A stretch of 64,000 nt of DNA from Litoditis marina (taxonomy: Eukaryota; Nematoda; Chromadorea; Rhabditida; Rhabditidae): the NCBI GenBank assembly GCA_964036275.1, contig OZ038434.1:6281060-6345059 (forward strand). Reading direction: 5' to 3'. This document shows, one piece after another, positions 34,295-45,636 of the stretch. A program made the translations under genes and the position numbers. How positions within the stretch are numbered: the first letter of the stretch is position 1; each line of letters begins with the position of its first letter. A model generated the notes under the pieces. The model was not told where the DNA came from. It worked only from the letters and a program-made list of their open reading frames with translations, and ran no database searches.

Positions 34295-35832
34295 TCATTG
34301 GTATTCAACTGGTAGATGGTAGGTACCCAACATTCTCTTGACCCTTCCTCCTTCTTTCTTTCCATGCTTCTTTCCATGTTTCTTTCCTCTACCGTCTTGA
34401 GCTGCGTACATATCCATCATGCGGACCAGGACTTGTGCCGCCTGCAGTTGATCAAATTTGGGGTATATTCTACAATTGTCCCCCCCCCTTGAGCCGAAAT
34501 AGGTTGGAATCCGACCAGTAGAACACTCACCCCACCCCCAATAGGGGATGATTGTACAACATCCTTCTTTACAGCAGGTTTGGATTGAGTGGGGGGCGAT
34601 TGTTAAACAGGTCCGGGGTTGTACTATTACCCCCCATTTTGTATTGTGGGGGGTGATTGTTAAACGTCGACATTGTACAATTACCCCCCATTAACAATTA
34701 CCCCCCATTTACAATCACCCCTTTTCCCCAAATTTGTCGTTTAAGCATGAGAATTCTTTCCAAACCATACGTCAATGTACCAAACTAGGAGAAATGTTGG
34801 AAACTTGATCGTGGAAGCTCTAGGCCCTAGTGATATCCGAGAAGAGAGGATTTTAGTGAATCTACTAGTTGCGTAAACTTTTCAAATCATTACTGTCCCC
34901 TCCAGTTTAACCGGTGATTTGGAATTTCTCAGTACTATTGTAAATTCCTTATGCCGTCCTAATGATTACCCCGGTTTTCACATCCCAAACTGCGTCTCTT
35001 CAAACAAACGCTGTCTCTCTGTTCTAATATTGTACACAAGGCGAGAGACGCAGGGGTAGATCAAGGTGCCGAGATATTCCTGCATCACAGGAACATATTG
35101 ATTACCTCAGGGGATTCCGCGAATATCTTCTCAAGTTCTTCGCCCATTTGATTTGGCGTCAGATCCTCATTCTCGAAAATCTCGAACATCTGTTCGTGTT
35201 GTGTGCCAAGCGACGAGATCAAATCCCCGAGTTTATCTTTGAGTTCATCTCGTTCTCTCGTTACTTTGGCATGGAATTCCTCCACTTGATCCTGTCAAAA
35301 GTTTTTGAACTGTTAACGTACAACGTTTAAAATGACACGTTCTGGAACTCTGATGGGTTTGTTCTCACGTGAACTAATACTACACGGACTACCCACGCAG
35401 AACGGGACTACAGTTGTTATTTCCGCACTTCTTCCTAGGTTATAATCTTTATTCTGTCAACAATAGTACCCACCTCCACATACTGTGCCGAAAAGATAGA
35501 TTTGATAGTATCAATAAGTTCATAATAATGTCAGTTAAGTCGTATTAGAACATGGTTGATGCGACTGATGATGAAATATAAATACTAACTTCGATGCCGT
35601 ACTTGACGCCAAACTTCCTCTCCAATTCCTTGATAGCGGTAATGGTCTGGTTTTTGATGTGCGATATTTGGTTGTACTCTTTCTTGGCCTCCTCTGAAAG
35701 GCTCTCGTAGAAGGTTGGTCCCTTCTGCTCAATTTCCTTCTTGGGTGGTCCCCCACGACCACCCTGCCTGCCGCCCTTTCCAAAACAGGTGACACCAACG
35801 AATAGAACCACAACGAGAAGAAAGTACTTCAT
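34295..35832 (-). CDS. SXP/RAL-2 family (DUF148) secreted protein C
   Basis: Exons 35590-35832, 35106-35291 and 34295-34441 give 191 residues. Signal peptide MKYFLLVVVLFVGVTCFG is followed by a GGRQGGRGGPPKK linker and an SXP/RAL-2 domain with FYESLSEEAKKEYNQISHIK, KYGIE/DQVEEF at the first junction, LISSLGTQHEQMFEIFENED and LTPNQMGEELEKIF. The C-terminus carries a Lys/His/Gly tail (GRGKKHGKKHGKKEGGR). A TTTTCAG acceptor lies two bases upstream of ATG. The tail is absent from genes A and B but shared with D and with the remnant at 40874. Intron 2 holds a C/G-run region. Confidence 0.88.
34480..34732. repeat. Interspersed C/G-run region in SXP gene C intron
   Basis: Contains repeated ACAATTACCCCCCA and its inverse TGGGGGGTGATTGTTAAAC, with C or G runs of 6-10. 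Similar in style to 14570-14885. Confidence 0.7.
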
Positions 35833-36131
35833 CTCTGAAAACGGTTCAACACTGAAACACGGCTTTCCACTCACTTTCGCTCCAAAACCTAGAACATTTC
35901 GCAAGAATTTGGGAAGCAGCAGGTCTGAGATGTATGGAAGAGTGTCTAACTAGGCACACGCGCGCACGCTTTATCACTTGTTGGCGCTTGTTAGACTTTT
36001 TCAACACACGTGTAGTAGAGATATTCAGTTTAATGAACAGGTGCTGGACAAGTTTTTTTCTATTTCAACTTGGAATTTAGAGATAGCAAACTATCGAAAT
36101 AAAACATCTGATACTGAAAAAGTATTAGTGT

Positions 36132-36380
36132 AAGGGATGTTAGTCTAGAGAAAAAGTAGAGAAGGAGTGGTAACTGTTCAACCAAAAACATGGTAGAATG
36201 AGATGAAGCCCTCCCCGCGGGTCTTTTCAATGGCGAGTTGCCCGTTCAGAATAATTGATTTGAATCAAAACCGCCTTTTATCGGAATTGAGAATTCAGTG
36301 AGCTCATCGGAATGGTCTGGCCGAACTGCAAACAGTTCCACATGGAAGTTTCACATATTGAGTGGCTGAGAAGAAAAGAG
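36132..36380. promoter_or_regulatory. Conserved SXP upstream block (gene C)
   Basis: Contains GTTCAACCAAAAACATGGTAG, GTTGCCCGTTCAGAATAATT and CCACATGGAAGTTTCACATA. It starts about 300 bp upstream of ATG. Confidence 0.5.
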
Positions 36381-36477
36381 AAAAAATAAGAAGTTTGAAA
36401 CCGGGACTTTGTAAAAAAATTTCATCAGTCTTTCTTTCAGGGTCTCTCTCAACAAAGTTTCCTTATCAAATGTGAAT

Positions 36478-36713
36478 ACTGATGAGATCGTTCTCATGAG
36501 AGTTTGCCCCGGCGAGTGGCCATGAGACTGCCTGACCTCGGTCCATGATTGGTCCCTCAATGGGATATGGGAAAGGGACTTGGGGAAGCGCTCTACCCGT
36601 TGCCATACCAATTTGGTCGGTTATTGGTTTAACCTGGCTCAGCACCCTACCCATTTATCGGTCCCATATCAGCAAACTGGATTGAAACAAGCTCAACTGG
36701 AGATGGGAAATGG
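36478..36713. repeat. Triplicated ~220-bp block, copy 3
   Basis: Same landmarks as 28683-28899. It is followed by sequence homologous to the region after copy 2 but with exon-sized deletions. Confidence 0.8.
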
Positions 36714-37258
36714 ATGCAGCTAGGTACGCCTCACCGAGAATCATCTGTCCCACCCAATCAGCGCGTTTCAGTAGCAAAAATATGTTTCTCACATCACTCC
36801 ATGATGCAGAAAGGTGAATAAGCGAGATATACCAAAACTGTACATTTCAAGAACTTTTGCTGTGTCTGTAGTTGGATAGCGCTGCGTTTCAGTCTTACTG
36901 CGAAAACTGTGCTGCGACAAACTACAACTCACTTCCAAACAATATTATTTTGGGTATCTTACCTCTAGTATTCTGTCCCCACATACTAAATACCAAGCTC
37001 ACATTATAGATGAAAAGTACCTTAAAGGGGGGCTTCATTGAATGCCGAATTTGGCTGAAAAGGCCCGAGAGTCAGAGAAGTGCGTGCAATCAATATTCAT
37101 AAATGATCATTCACTCCAAATCATCCTCTCCGTCTCTGACAGCGAGCAGAAAATAGTGAAATATTGAAAATACAGCTTTGAATTTGACATTCTAGTAAGA
37201 AAAGGACATAAAATTGTCTCAGTTCGATCTTTTATTTGAATATTGATTGCAACCCTCC

Positions 37259-37280
37259 CTTAAACTTGGGTAATTACACC
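37259..37280 (-). other. SL1 spliced-leader-like sequence (20 of 22 bases)
   Basis: Read on the minus strand, the 22 bases match the canonical nematode SL1 leader except at positions 4 (T to G) and 20 (G to A). The next bases are GGAGGGTTGC rather than the GTAAAC donor of an SL RNA gene. It therefore looks like a retro-inserted, SL-bearing cDNA 5' end rather than a working SL gene. It also lies at one end of an imperfect palindrome that begins near 37030 (CTTAAAGGGGGG). Confidence 0.5.
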
Positions 37281-37969
37281 AAAAACAGTCAGAAGCCTGC
37301 AGAGCAGTCTCGCAGACATCCGTATCTAGTATAGGTGTCACGTGTGATATTAGATGTCTAGTTCAGTTCTGGCACTGTAGCAAAGTCTCCTAGAAAGGTC
37401 AGCTCCGAGCTGAACTATCTGGACACTACCTGACCCAGGTTTGGGTCACCCCCACTATGCTTGAACATGGAAAGTTGGCAACTATGTGGCCAGACTGTGA
37501 TCCGGTCCTCAATCAGGTTGAGCTCACCAGTTTCATGACTTTGCTACGGTGCCTGAGGTTACATCACCGATTTGCTGGGAGTAATCGTGAGTCAGCGTTA
37601 CCAGAAGTTTACCACTGAATCGCGAGACGTTTACCACCGCATCACCACAGTTTAACGATTACTACCGTTCTATGAGTGTCTTAACGGTGTCCTAGAATTA
37701 CCTGTGCTTTTCTCTGGTAGGAGCGAGCTCTATAGGCGCAGTTTCCTCAGCGTCTAACTCAATAAAAGTCTACACTGCGGTCTGTGCATGATTCTTTTCA
37801 TTCATACGTGGCGGCTCACAGTACTAATTGAGCTCCTGAATCCATCTTTGAGCACGTGATTGTTTTTCGAAAACTATTCGAAACTGTCGACGTTTTATAT
37901 TGAATACACCATAATAATGACACATTTTTCTTATAATGAATACATTTTTAATATATATTGTCATTCCAG

Positions 37970-38588
37970 CCGTTGCCTTCTGACTTATCCTGCAGTTCTT
38001 CTGCACAAAATATGGGACATTTCGCTGTACGTCGAATCGCTCTATCGATGCTACACTGAAACAAACTGGTGAGATAATAATCTCCTAACATTCAAAATTC
38101 AAAAGCAGGTGAAAAGTAATATTTAAACTGAAAAGATATTGGCTCTTCAAAAATATATTAAAAAAAACATTCACTGTTCTATTCTCAATGAATTGTCCTT
38201 ATCTTGTTGTATTGTTGGTTCTAATGGTGCAAACTAGGCGGAGGTGATACAATGATTAATTCATTGTTCGATTGATTTTTCATTCATCGGAAAAGACAGC
38301 GGTTCAATTTTTACAAACAGTAATGGGTTTTACTGAAGAGTGTCGAATGGATCAGTTTGATCGGAGTTCAGTGTATAAGCGTGTTCCTCAAATTTTCACT
38401 GGCTAACCCATATTTTTGCGTTTTATTGTTGGTTTCCGCAAACACATAATTAATGCTTCGTTTACCGATTTCTACTTCCAGTCGCCCAAGGACGAGTCAG
38501 TACTCAAGAAAGTACTGGATGACATCCATGATCCGAGAAGTCAAGTACTGCAGTAAATCGATGGTGCCACCAATGATGTCATCTGAAG
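37970..38588 (+). pseudogene. Unrecognised duplicated plus-strand gene, copy F
   Basis: Exons 37970-38068 and 38482-38588 are homologous to 31225-31324 and 31674-31789. In the shared open frame they read CLLTYPAVLLHKIWDISLYV...ETNW then CRPRTSQYSRKYWMTSMIRE; differences from copy E in this frame are mostly conservative. A 2-bp length difference before the splice site and loss of upstream exon sequence relative to copy E argue that at least one copy is dead. No domain is recognised. Confidence 0.3.
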
Positions 38589-38740
38589 GTGGGATTCGCA
38601 TGTTCCGTAAAAGAGAACATGACGAATTTCTGTTGTGTTTGTTATTTTGCACGAAAGAAGGTACCTATTTGAAAGACAACATGAGGTCATGACCGTACAG
38701 AAGTTCAATAGCTGGAAAGCAAACATATAGGGGGTTTCAA

Positions 38741-39415
38741 ACTTATAAACTTTTGTCTCTTGCCGGAATCGAATCTGCGAGCAAACGATTTGTAGAAAGG
38801 CGCTAACCACGGCATTACGAGAGTCCATAGCCAACATCCATTGGAATCAAACTCAGCGATGCGCGGAGCGCACGACAGAATTCCGACTGTCGGCATATCC
38901 CGACATGTCGCGACGAAATTCAAAATTTGCACTTTTGCGGCAATTTTAGGTGTAAACACATCCCGATCACTTCAATATAGTATTATACATATGAATAAAC
39001 GTTCATAATACACGAATTTCAAGAAAAAAGATAGATTCTCATCTTTTAAGGCCAAAAAGGCATTACAATAGAATCAAGTACATAATGGTTCTGAGTAAAC
39101 AAAATCACGCCAATTCATTTAAAAATCTACTATTTGCCGAAATAATGTTGGAATTTATCAAAAAAAAGTGAAATCTCGTTTTATTGTTCATTACACTTTT
39201 GGAATGCTGAAAATTTCACTCATATTTGAGAAGAAATGCCAAGAATTTTGAAAGATTTTTCCCGCCGTCGCGACAGTCGGGCCGTTTTTCGACTGTTTTG
39301 GCGATTTCGTCGAATTCTGTCGTGGACGGAATTGGTGCTGAGAAGACACATGCCCGTACACAGCGGAAATTAAGATATACAGTACCCTCCGCCTTTCCGT
39401 CGGCGAGGAGTATAT
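38741..39415 (-). mobile_element. tRNA-derived SINE interrupted by a DNA transposon
   Basis: The tRNA-like part (minus strand, ~38757-38830, B-box-like GATTCGATTCCGG) and the body (39343-39415, GTACACAGCGGAAATTAAG..GCCTTTCCGTCGGCGA) match the intact SINE at 48551-48740. They are split by the element at 38852-39342. Confidence 0.7.
38852..39342. repeat. Non-autonomous TIR element, copy 2 (inserted in a SINE)
   Basis: Nearly identical to 5245-5763 from CTCAGCGATGCGCGG to GGTGCTGAG. It lacks a short segment between two CGGGCC-type repeats near the right end and is flanked by AA on both sides. Confidence 0.75.
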
Positions 39416-40149
39416 AAGTGAAGTCAACGAAATTCAAGCAAAACAAGTAGCGAACTTGCCTGTTGTGATGAACTTCGACCTTCCACTCAAAAGTTCTCTT
39501 GTCGTGCTCGCTCTGCTCGCAAAATAGGAAATACTACAGCCGTGGAAATTTAGAGGCCTAGTTGACACATTTAGAGGCCTAGTTGACACATATGACATCT
39601 GTGTACCTGAATAAATGCCTTAGGATGACCCTTTCAATTGTAGCTTGATTTACTAGCGTTGGATTTTTGCACATATGTTAGGATCAGAGATTGCGTTATC
39701 CAAATCCCCACTAGATCCCTTCGGAAACCGATCTATCTCCCCTTTAAGTCTGTTATGTCTGTTTGTTTGAAAACCTGGAATCTTTACTTGCTTCTTCTTG
39801 CTGACTTGTCTGCTACTTCATATCTGATTTGGAGGCAATCTTGCGCAACGCGGAGCACTGCGCAGACGATTTTCGAATCTTTTGAATCTCAGTTATTGTA
39901 GTTATCGAAACGCAAAAGTGTAGTTTGGCCATAGGACGCATTAAATTCTCAAATATTCGAGGTTGGTTTCTGGACTTAACGATAGTGTTTGGCAAATGTT
40001 TCTGAGGGGGGATTTCGTGCGATTTCAAACGAACCGCACCTCTAGTTCGTAGTGTTAAGATTCGACTTAGAACTTGAAAAGCTTCAAACTTGATTGGACG
40101 AAATTGTACGAACCAGAATGAGAATAGGGCCCGATGAACGCGATTGAGT

Positions 40150-40850
40150 CGCGGACGCCCTTTCACAGTAATAGAATAGGAATTCCAAGGGTAATTGTTA
40201 GGGTTCTTAGAATTGGAATTGGAATTGATAGAATTGAGATAATCATTCAAAAGAATTGCAATTCCAATTATTTTTGTCTGTCGAAAAGAATTGCAATTCC
40301 AATTCCAATTCTTTTGTATGTGGAAAATAGTTGGAATTCCAATTCCAATTCTTTTGTATTTTAACAAATTTCTGGAAATGCAATTCCAATTCTTTCGTAT
40401 ATCAGAACAACTGGAGTTGGAATTGACTTGATTTTCCCTCGAAATTGATTCAGAATTGATTTACCCATGCTGTTTTCCTTTTTCATTACTAAATTACCAT
40501 TGTTCCTTATATCTCTTGTTCAATGTAACCAAAGTGAACATTGTTTCTCTTCGTTTTTTGAAAAAAAAACTGACATGAAGTTGAAAACACAGTCAATTCT
40601 AATCAATTCTAATCAATTCCTATCAATTCCAATGGAATTGGAATTGAAAATCTGAGATTTCGAGGAATTGATCGGAATTGGAACTGGAATTGAGCAGTTT
40701 TAAACATCTAAAAGAATTGGAATTGGAATTGAGTGGTTTTCGAGAACTGCAAGAGAATTGGGATTGGAATCGAGTGGTTTTCAAGAATTGGAAAAGAATT
40801 GGGATTGGAATTGACTTGATTTTTAGAATTGATTGACAGCCCTAGTAATT
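40150..40850. repeat. AATTGGAATTCC-type degenerate repeat, inverted halves
   Basis: The left half is rich in AATTCCAATT and the right half in the inverse GAATTGGAATTGGAATTG, separated by ~130 bp of plain sequence, so the whole can fold on itself. Confidence 0.7.
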
Positions 40851-40873
40851 GTTAACGACTACAATACTGTATT

Positions 40874-40974
40874 TCACTCATAGTGGTAGAGTACGACCGA
40901 TCGTTCTCTTGGCCAGCCTTCTTTCTCACCGTATTTATTTTCAGGTTTCGTTCCTCTACCTTTATTGCAAGCTG
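40874..40974 (-). pseudogene. Orphan last exon of a fifth SXP gene
   Basis: Reads CNKGRGTKPENKYGEKEGWP and on to a stop at 40874-40876, resembling the GRGKKHGKKHGKKEGGR tail exon of gene C. The stop-codon surroundings (GTATTTCACTC) match genes A and B. Upstream exons are missing: transposon sequence starts 56 bp further on at 41031. Confidence 0.55.
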
Positions 40975-41030
40975 GTAAGTACAGTCGTACTGGTCACGAA
41001 ATAGATGTGCTCAGTAAGAGAAGTAAGGAA

Positions 41031-41092
41031 AAATTCATGAAAAAGTGGGGGCCCAACGAGTGTGAGATTTGTCTTCTGCTGTGCGCCCCTTA
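41031..41092. repeat. Left arm of an outer inverted repeat
   Basis: About 61 bp (AATTCATGAAAAAGTGGGGG ... GCGCCCCTTA) repeated inverted at 46950-47010 with one mismatch seen. It brackets the GAACCG MITE and the Harbinger element, so an older element appears to have been split by both. Confidence 0.8.
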
Positions 41093-41162
41093 GACAGCTA
41101 CTCTCAAATGGAGCAGCTACTGCCGACTAAGCGACAAAACGTAGTCCGTTTTTAGCTTCAAA

Positions 41163-41487
41163 CAGGTGAAAATGGCGAATTCACTCGAGAACCGAGTCCT
41201 TCCCGAACCGAACCGCGAACCGGTCACTCGAGAACCGAACCGAACCGCGTGAACCGACCGAACCGACATTCTAAATCGACTGGTTCTCCACGGAAACGTT
41301 TGAACCGGACCGACATTAATCATTATTTAAACGAACAAATCGTATACAAGGTGCAATTAGTGGATTCCCTCTCATATTGCCTTGTATACGATCCGGTTCG
41401 ATCGGTTCGGTTCGGTTCTCCAGTGACCGGTTCGCGGTTCGGTCCGGGAAGGACCCGGTTCTCCAGTGAATTGACCGGTGAAAATTG
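41163..41487. repeat. MITE with long GAACCG-rich inverted repeats
   Basis: About 85-bp arms containing GAACCGAACCGCGAACCGGTCA mirror each other around a short centre (CATTATTTAAACGAACAAAT). It abuts the left end of the Harbinger element. Confidence 0.8.
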
Positions 41488-41921
41488 ATAATCTGGGTTC
41501 AGACTACGCGCCTCCAACTCGAGCCTCTGCACCCAGATGCAGCGGCAAAAAATAGCAAAGGCTGCCTTCCTGAAAAAAGCCGCCGCATCCGGATTTGGAG
41601 GCTCAAAGCCGCTGGATTTTTTCCGATAAAAGTATGAACCAACTTGGAGGCTTTTTTATGAATTTTCCAATTTTTTTGAATATTCATCTTTATTCATTCC
41701 AGGTTTGTACGCAAGTCGTGACTTTGCGTGCGCGTTCCCTTCTCACTTTCCCCCTCGAAGCAGAAAGAGTCCATATGTCACATTGCTTTTTAACTTGTGT
41801 AATCAATAAAAACTTCCATTGTGTTTTACATTTATGGTTCATACCGTGTAGAAGTATTTTTGATTGATGGTTGACTCTGTTGAATTCACTTTTAGAACCT
41901 TTTATTAGACAGGATCGTAAA

Positions 41922-42733
41922 ATGGGTTGGTCGTCTGAAGAGGAGTTGGAGGAAAAGCACACTCTCCAGAAAAGATCCCGAAAAAGAACCAGAATAGACC
42001 GAGAAGTGATGTTGCTGTAGTGGAACATTCTCCAGAGGCAGTTCCGAAAAAGAAGCTGCGGAAGACAAAAAGTGAAAAGACAGAAGGCAAGTGTTTTTTT
42101 ATCTTCTGGTTTCGTCATTTTTGTGCAGACTGACTTGATACTGAACTTCATGTAGACAGGTTTAAACTTTTCCTTTGTGCATATAACCTGCTTTTATGAA
42201 CTCTTTCTGGCTGTTTGGACAAGTTTACTGAGGTATTTGTGATGAACTTTGGCGGGGAAGGTCACCCTTACATTGTTGCAGGGGTTGATAAAGCAGCGCT
42301 CATCGTGGCGGTGCAGAGGGAGCCTTATTTGTGGGACATATCTCTGGACGACTACTCGAAACACGACAAGACGGCGGACAGTTGGGCAAACGTACAGAAG
42401 GAGTTAGCGACAACTCTAAATGTGGAATACGAAGGTGAGTGTCATGTTGGAATTTGTACCCTATTTTCGTCCCTCTCAACTTTAACTGGAACAAGTTTTG
42501 CTTTCTTGTCGTGTTGTTACTCAATTTTCCTGTCAGCCCGTTTTTAGTTACATCTCATTCACCAATGAGACTATGTTTCAGTGGAAGTTCTTAAAAAAGA
42601 ATGGAAACAATTGCGTCAGACTCATAGACGAAACTGTGTTCGTCAAACGACTGGTAGTGGAGCTACGCAAAAGAAGCCTTGGCCGTTCATGCAGAAAATG
42701 GATTTTGTGCGTCGTTCCGTCGCTGATCAGTGA
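41922..42733 (+). CDS. MADF-domain DNA-binding protein of the Harbinger element
   Basis: Exons: first ~41922-42086, then 42282-42434 and 42582-42733. The MADF domain is clear: ALIVAVQREPYLWDISLDDY, SWANVQKELATTL, VLKKEWKQLRQTHRRNCVRQ and the closing KPWPFMQKMDF, followed by a stop at 42731. In PIF/Harbinger transposons such Myb/MADF-like partners bring transposase to the nucleus and ends of the element. The first intron has a GC donor (AGAAG/GCAAGT). In exon 1 the ATG frame (MGWSSEEELEEKHTLQKRSR) and the frame that joins exon 2 (HSPEAVPKKKLRKTKSEKTE) differ, so either the first exon is mis-drawn or the gene carries a frameshift. Confidence 0.75.
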
Positions 42734-42742
42734 GTTGGCTTA

Positions 42743-42890
42743 CTTGTTTCCGTCCGAAATACATGTATTCGGTTCGGATTGGTCTGAAATTCACGTAGTT
42801 TACTGATTTCCGTCCGAAATACATGTATTTGGTTCGGATTGGTCTGAAATTCACGTAGTTTACTGGTTTCCGTCCAAAATACATGTATTC
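42743..42890. repeat. 60-bp tandem repeat, ~2.4 units
   Basis: Units begin at TTTCCGTCCGAAATACATGT (about 42746, 42807, 42867) with intervening GGTTCGGATTGGTCTGAAAT. The last partial unit is the start of the 907-bp array. Confidence 0.85.
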
Positions 42891-42915
42891 AGCTGGTTCA
42901 CACAAGAACACCAAC

Positions 42916-43754
42916 CTTGATAGCTATATGCTTCCCGTCGAGCGCTGCCACACATCTCGGGTAATCGTATCTGTTTTGGAACTGCCTTGCAGACTTTTCA
43001 AGATCAGCACGTGTTACTGGAGGGAAAGCGGAGTCTTGCATAACTGAAAGAGAAAGAGGAAATTATTCTTCCCCACTTTTACTTAGAAGTTCAGTTATGA
43101 GCCCGCTACTTCTACAACAATCTCAGAAAGCAAACAACCCGAGTTCTACCATAGAAGTGAGTACGGGCGTAGTATCTGGATTACCTTCAATTATGGCCCT
43201 TGTGACTTCCGATATTACGGCTGAACAAGTAGATTTACCAACGTTGAACTCTTTGGCCAGGGCCTCAAATGTGTAGGAGTGACCGGCCCACCTGAAACAG
43301 AACAATTTGAAAGTTACGTATTCCAAAAATCAACATATTCCGCACACTGAGCTTCTTCCTCGGTGGAACAAACCCGAATAACGTTGAATACTACGTATGG
43401 ATCAGAATATAAACACTATTCTCACCTCAGGAAGAGACACAAACGTTGCATGGAGGTAATCGGTTGTCTGTGAGTTGTTTCGTGATTCAATCTGTGAGCT
43501 ATCGCATTGTGAAGATCCATGAACTCTCCAGCGCTCAGTCTTGCATATTCGATAAAGGCATTCTCGTCCTTTGAGCCCAGATAGGAATCAAATGTTTGGA
43601 ATCGGGTGTACAATTGAGGAAGGAGTTCTGCTCTTATGTAGGCCCTTTGCTTAGACGATACCAAGGTCAACATTGTACCGAAAATAGCTTGAGCAAGTTT
43701 CAGTTTCTGCCGTAGACGTGCAGAAGCTACCGCGCGAGAAGGACGTGGTACCAT
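42916..43754 (-). pseudogene. HARBI1-type transposase, N-terminal half, unit 1
   Basis: Exons 43426-43754, 43185-43291 and 42916-43043 join in phase. They give an N-terminal helical region (MVPRPSRAVASARLRQKLKL...), the helix-turn-helix segment YTFEALAKEFNVGKSTCSAV typical of DDE_Tnp_4 proteins, and CVAALDGKHIAIK with the first catalytic Asp. The protein then stops: the exons with the second Asp and Glu are absent, replaced by the 60-bp repeat and the MADF gene. It cannot be a working nuclease. Confidence 0.8.
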
Positions 43755-43822
43755 CCTAGAATAATATCACTGTTTTCCGTCCGAAATACATGTATTCAGC
43801 TGGTTCACACAAGAACACCAAC

Positions 43823-44661
43823 CTTGATAGCTATATGCTTCCCGTCGAGCGCTGCCACACATCTCGGGTAATCGTATCTGTTTTGGAACTGCCTTGCAGA
43901 CTTTTCAAGATCAGCACGTGTTACTGGAGGGAAAGCGGAGTCTTGCATAACTGAAAGAGAAAGAGGAAATTATTCTTCCCCACTTTTACTTAGAAGTTCA
44001 GTTATGAGCCCGCTACTTCTACAACAATCTCAGAAAGCAAACAACCCGAGTTCTACCATAGAAGTGAGTACGGGCGTAGTATCTGGATTACCTTCAATTA
44101 TGGCCCTTGTGACTTCCGATATTACGGCTGAACAAGTAGATTTACCAACGTTGAACTCTTTGGCCAGGGCCTCAAATGTGTAGGAGTGACCGGCCCACCT
44201 GAAACAGAACAATTTGAAAGTTACGTATTCCAAAAATCAACATATTCCGCACACTGAGCTTCTTCCTCGGTGGAACAAACCCGAATAACGTTGAATACTA
44301 CGTATGGATCAGAATATAAACACTATTCTCACCTCAGGAAGAGACACAAACGTTGCATGGAGGTAATCGGTTGTCTGTGAGTTGTTTCGTGATTCAATCT
44401 GTGAGCTATCGCATTGTGAAGATCCATGAACTCTCCAGCGCTCAGTCTTGCATATTCGATAAAGGCATTCTCGTCCTTTGAGCCCAGATAGGAATCAAAT
44501 GTTTGGAATCGGGTGTACAATTGAGGAAGGAGTTCTGCTCTTATGTAGGCCCTTTGCTTAGACGATACCAAGGTCAACATTGTACCGAAAATAGCTTGAG
44601 CAAGTTTCAGTTTCTGCCGTAGACGTGCAGAAGCTACCGCGCGAGAAGGACGTGGTACCAT
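43823..44661 (-). pseudogene. HARBI1-type transposase, N-terminal half, unit 2
   Basis: Same three exons shifted by 907 bp; identical predicted residues. Its exon 3 ends in phase 0 while exons 2 and 3 of the next unit need phases 2 and 1, so units cannot splice into one in-frame concatemer. Confidence 0.8.
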
Positions 44662-44729
44662 CCTAGAATAATATCACTGTTTTCCGTCCGAAATACATGT
44701 ATTCAGCTGGTTCACACAAGAACACCAAC

Positions 44730-45568
44730 CTTGATAGCTATATGCTTCCCGTCGCGCGCTGCCACACATCTCGGGTAATCGTATCTGTTTTGGAACTGCC
44801 TTGCAGACTTTTCAAGATCAGCACGTGTTACTGGAGGGAAAGCGGAGTCTTGCATAACTGAAAGAGAAAGAGGAAATTATTCTTCCCCACTTTTACTTAG
44901 AAGTTCAGTTATGAGCCCGCTACTTCTACAACAATCTCAGAAAGCAAACAACCCGAGTTCTACCATAGAAGTGAGTACGGGCGTAGTATCTGGATTACCT
45001 TCAATTATGGCCCTTGTGACTTCCGATATTACGGCTGAACAAGTAGATTTACCAACGTTGAACTCTTTGGCCAGGGCCTCAAATGTGTAGGAGTGACCGG
45101 CCCACCTGAAACAGAACAATTTGAAAGTTACGTATTCCAAAAATCAACATATTCCGCACACTGAGCTTCTTCCTCGGTGGAACAAACCCGAATAACGTTG
45201 AATACTACGTATGGATCAGAATATAAACACTATTCTCACCTCAGGAAGAGACACAAACGTTGCATGGAGGTAATCGGTTGTCTGTGAGTTGTTTCGTGAT
45301 TCAATCTGTGAGCTATCGCATTGTGAAGATCCATGAACTCTCCAGCGCTCAGTCTTGCATATTCGATAAAGGCATTCTCGTCCTTTGAGCCCAGATAGGA
45401 ATCAAATGTTTGGAATCGGGTGTACAATTGAGGAAGGAGTTCTGCTCTTATGTAGGCCCTTTGCTTAGACGATACCAAGGTCAACATTGTACCGAAAATA
45501 GCTTGAGCAAGTTTCAGTTTCTGCCGTAGACGTGCAGAAGCTACCGCGCGAGAAGGACGTGGTACCAT
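44730..45568 (-). pseudogene. HARBI1-type transposase, N-terminal half, unit 3
   Basis: Same as unit 1 at +1814. One base differs in exon 3 (GTCGCGCGCT on the plus strand), changing the Leu-Asp-Gly neighbourhood: read on the minus strand, CTCGAC becomes GCGCGAC so the codon before Asp changes (Leu to Arg). Confidence 0.8.
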
Positions 45569-45636
45569 CCTAGAATAATATCACTGTTTTCCGTCCGAAA
45601 TACATGTATTCAGCTGGTTCACACAAGAACACCAAC

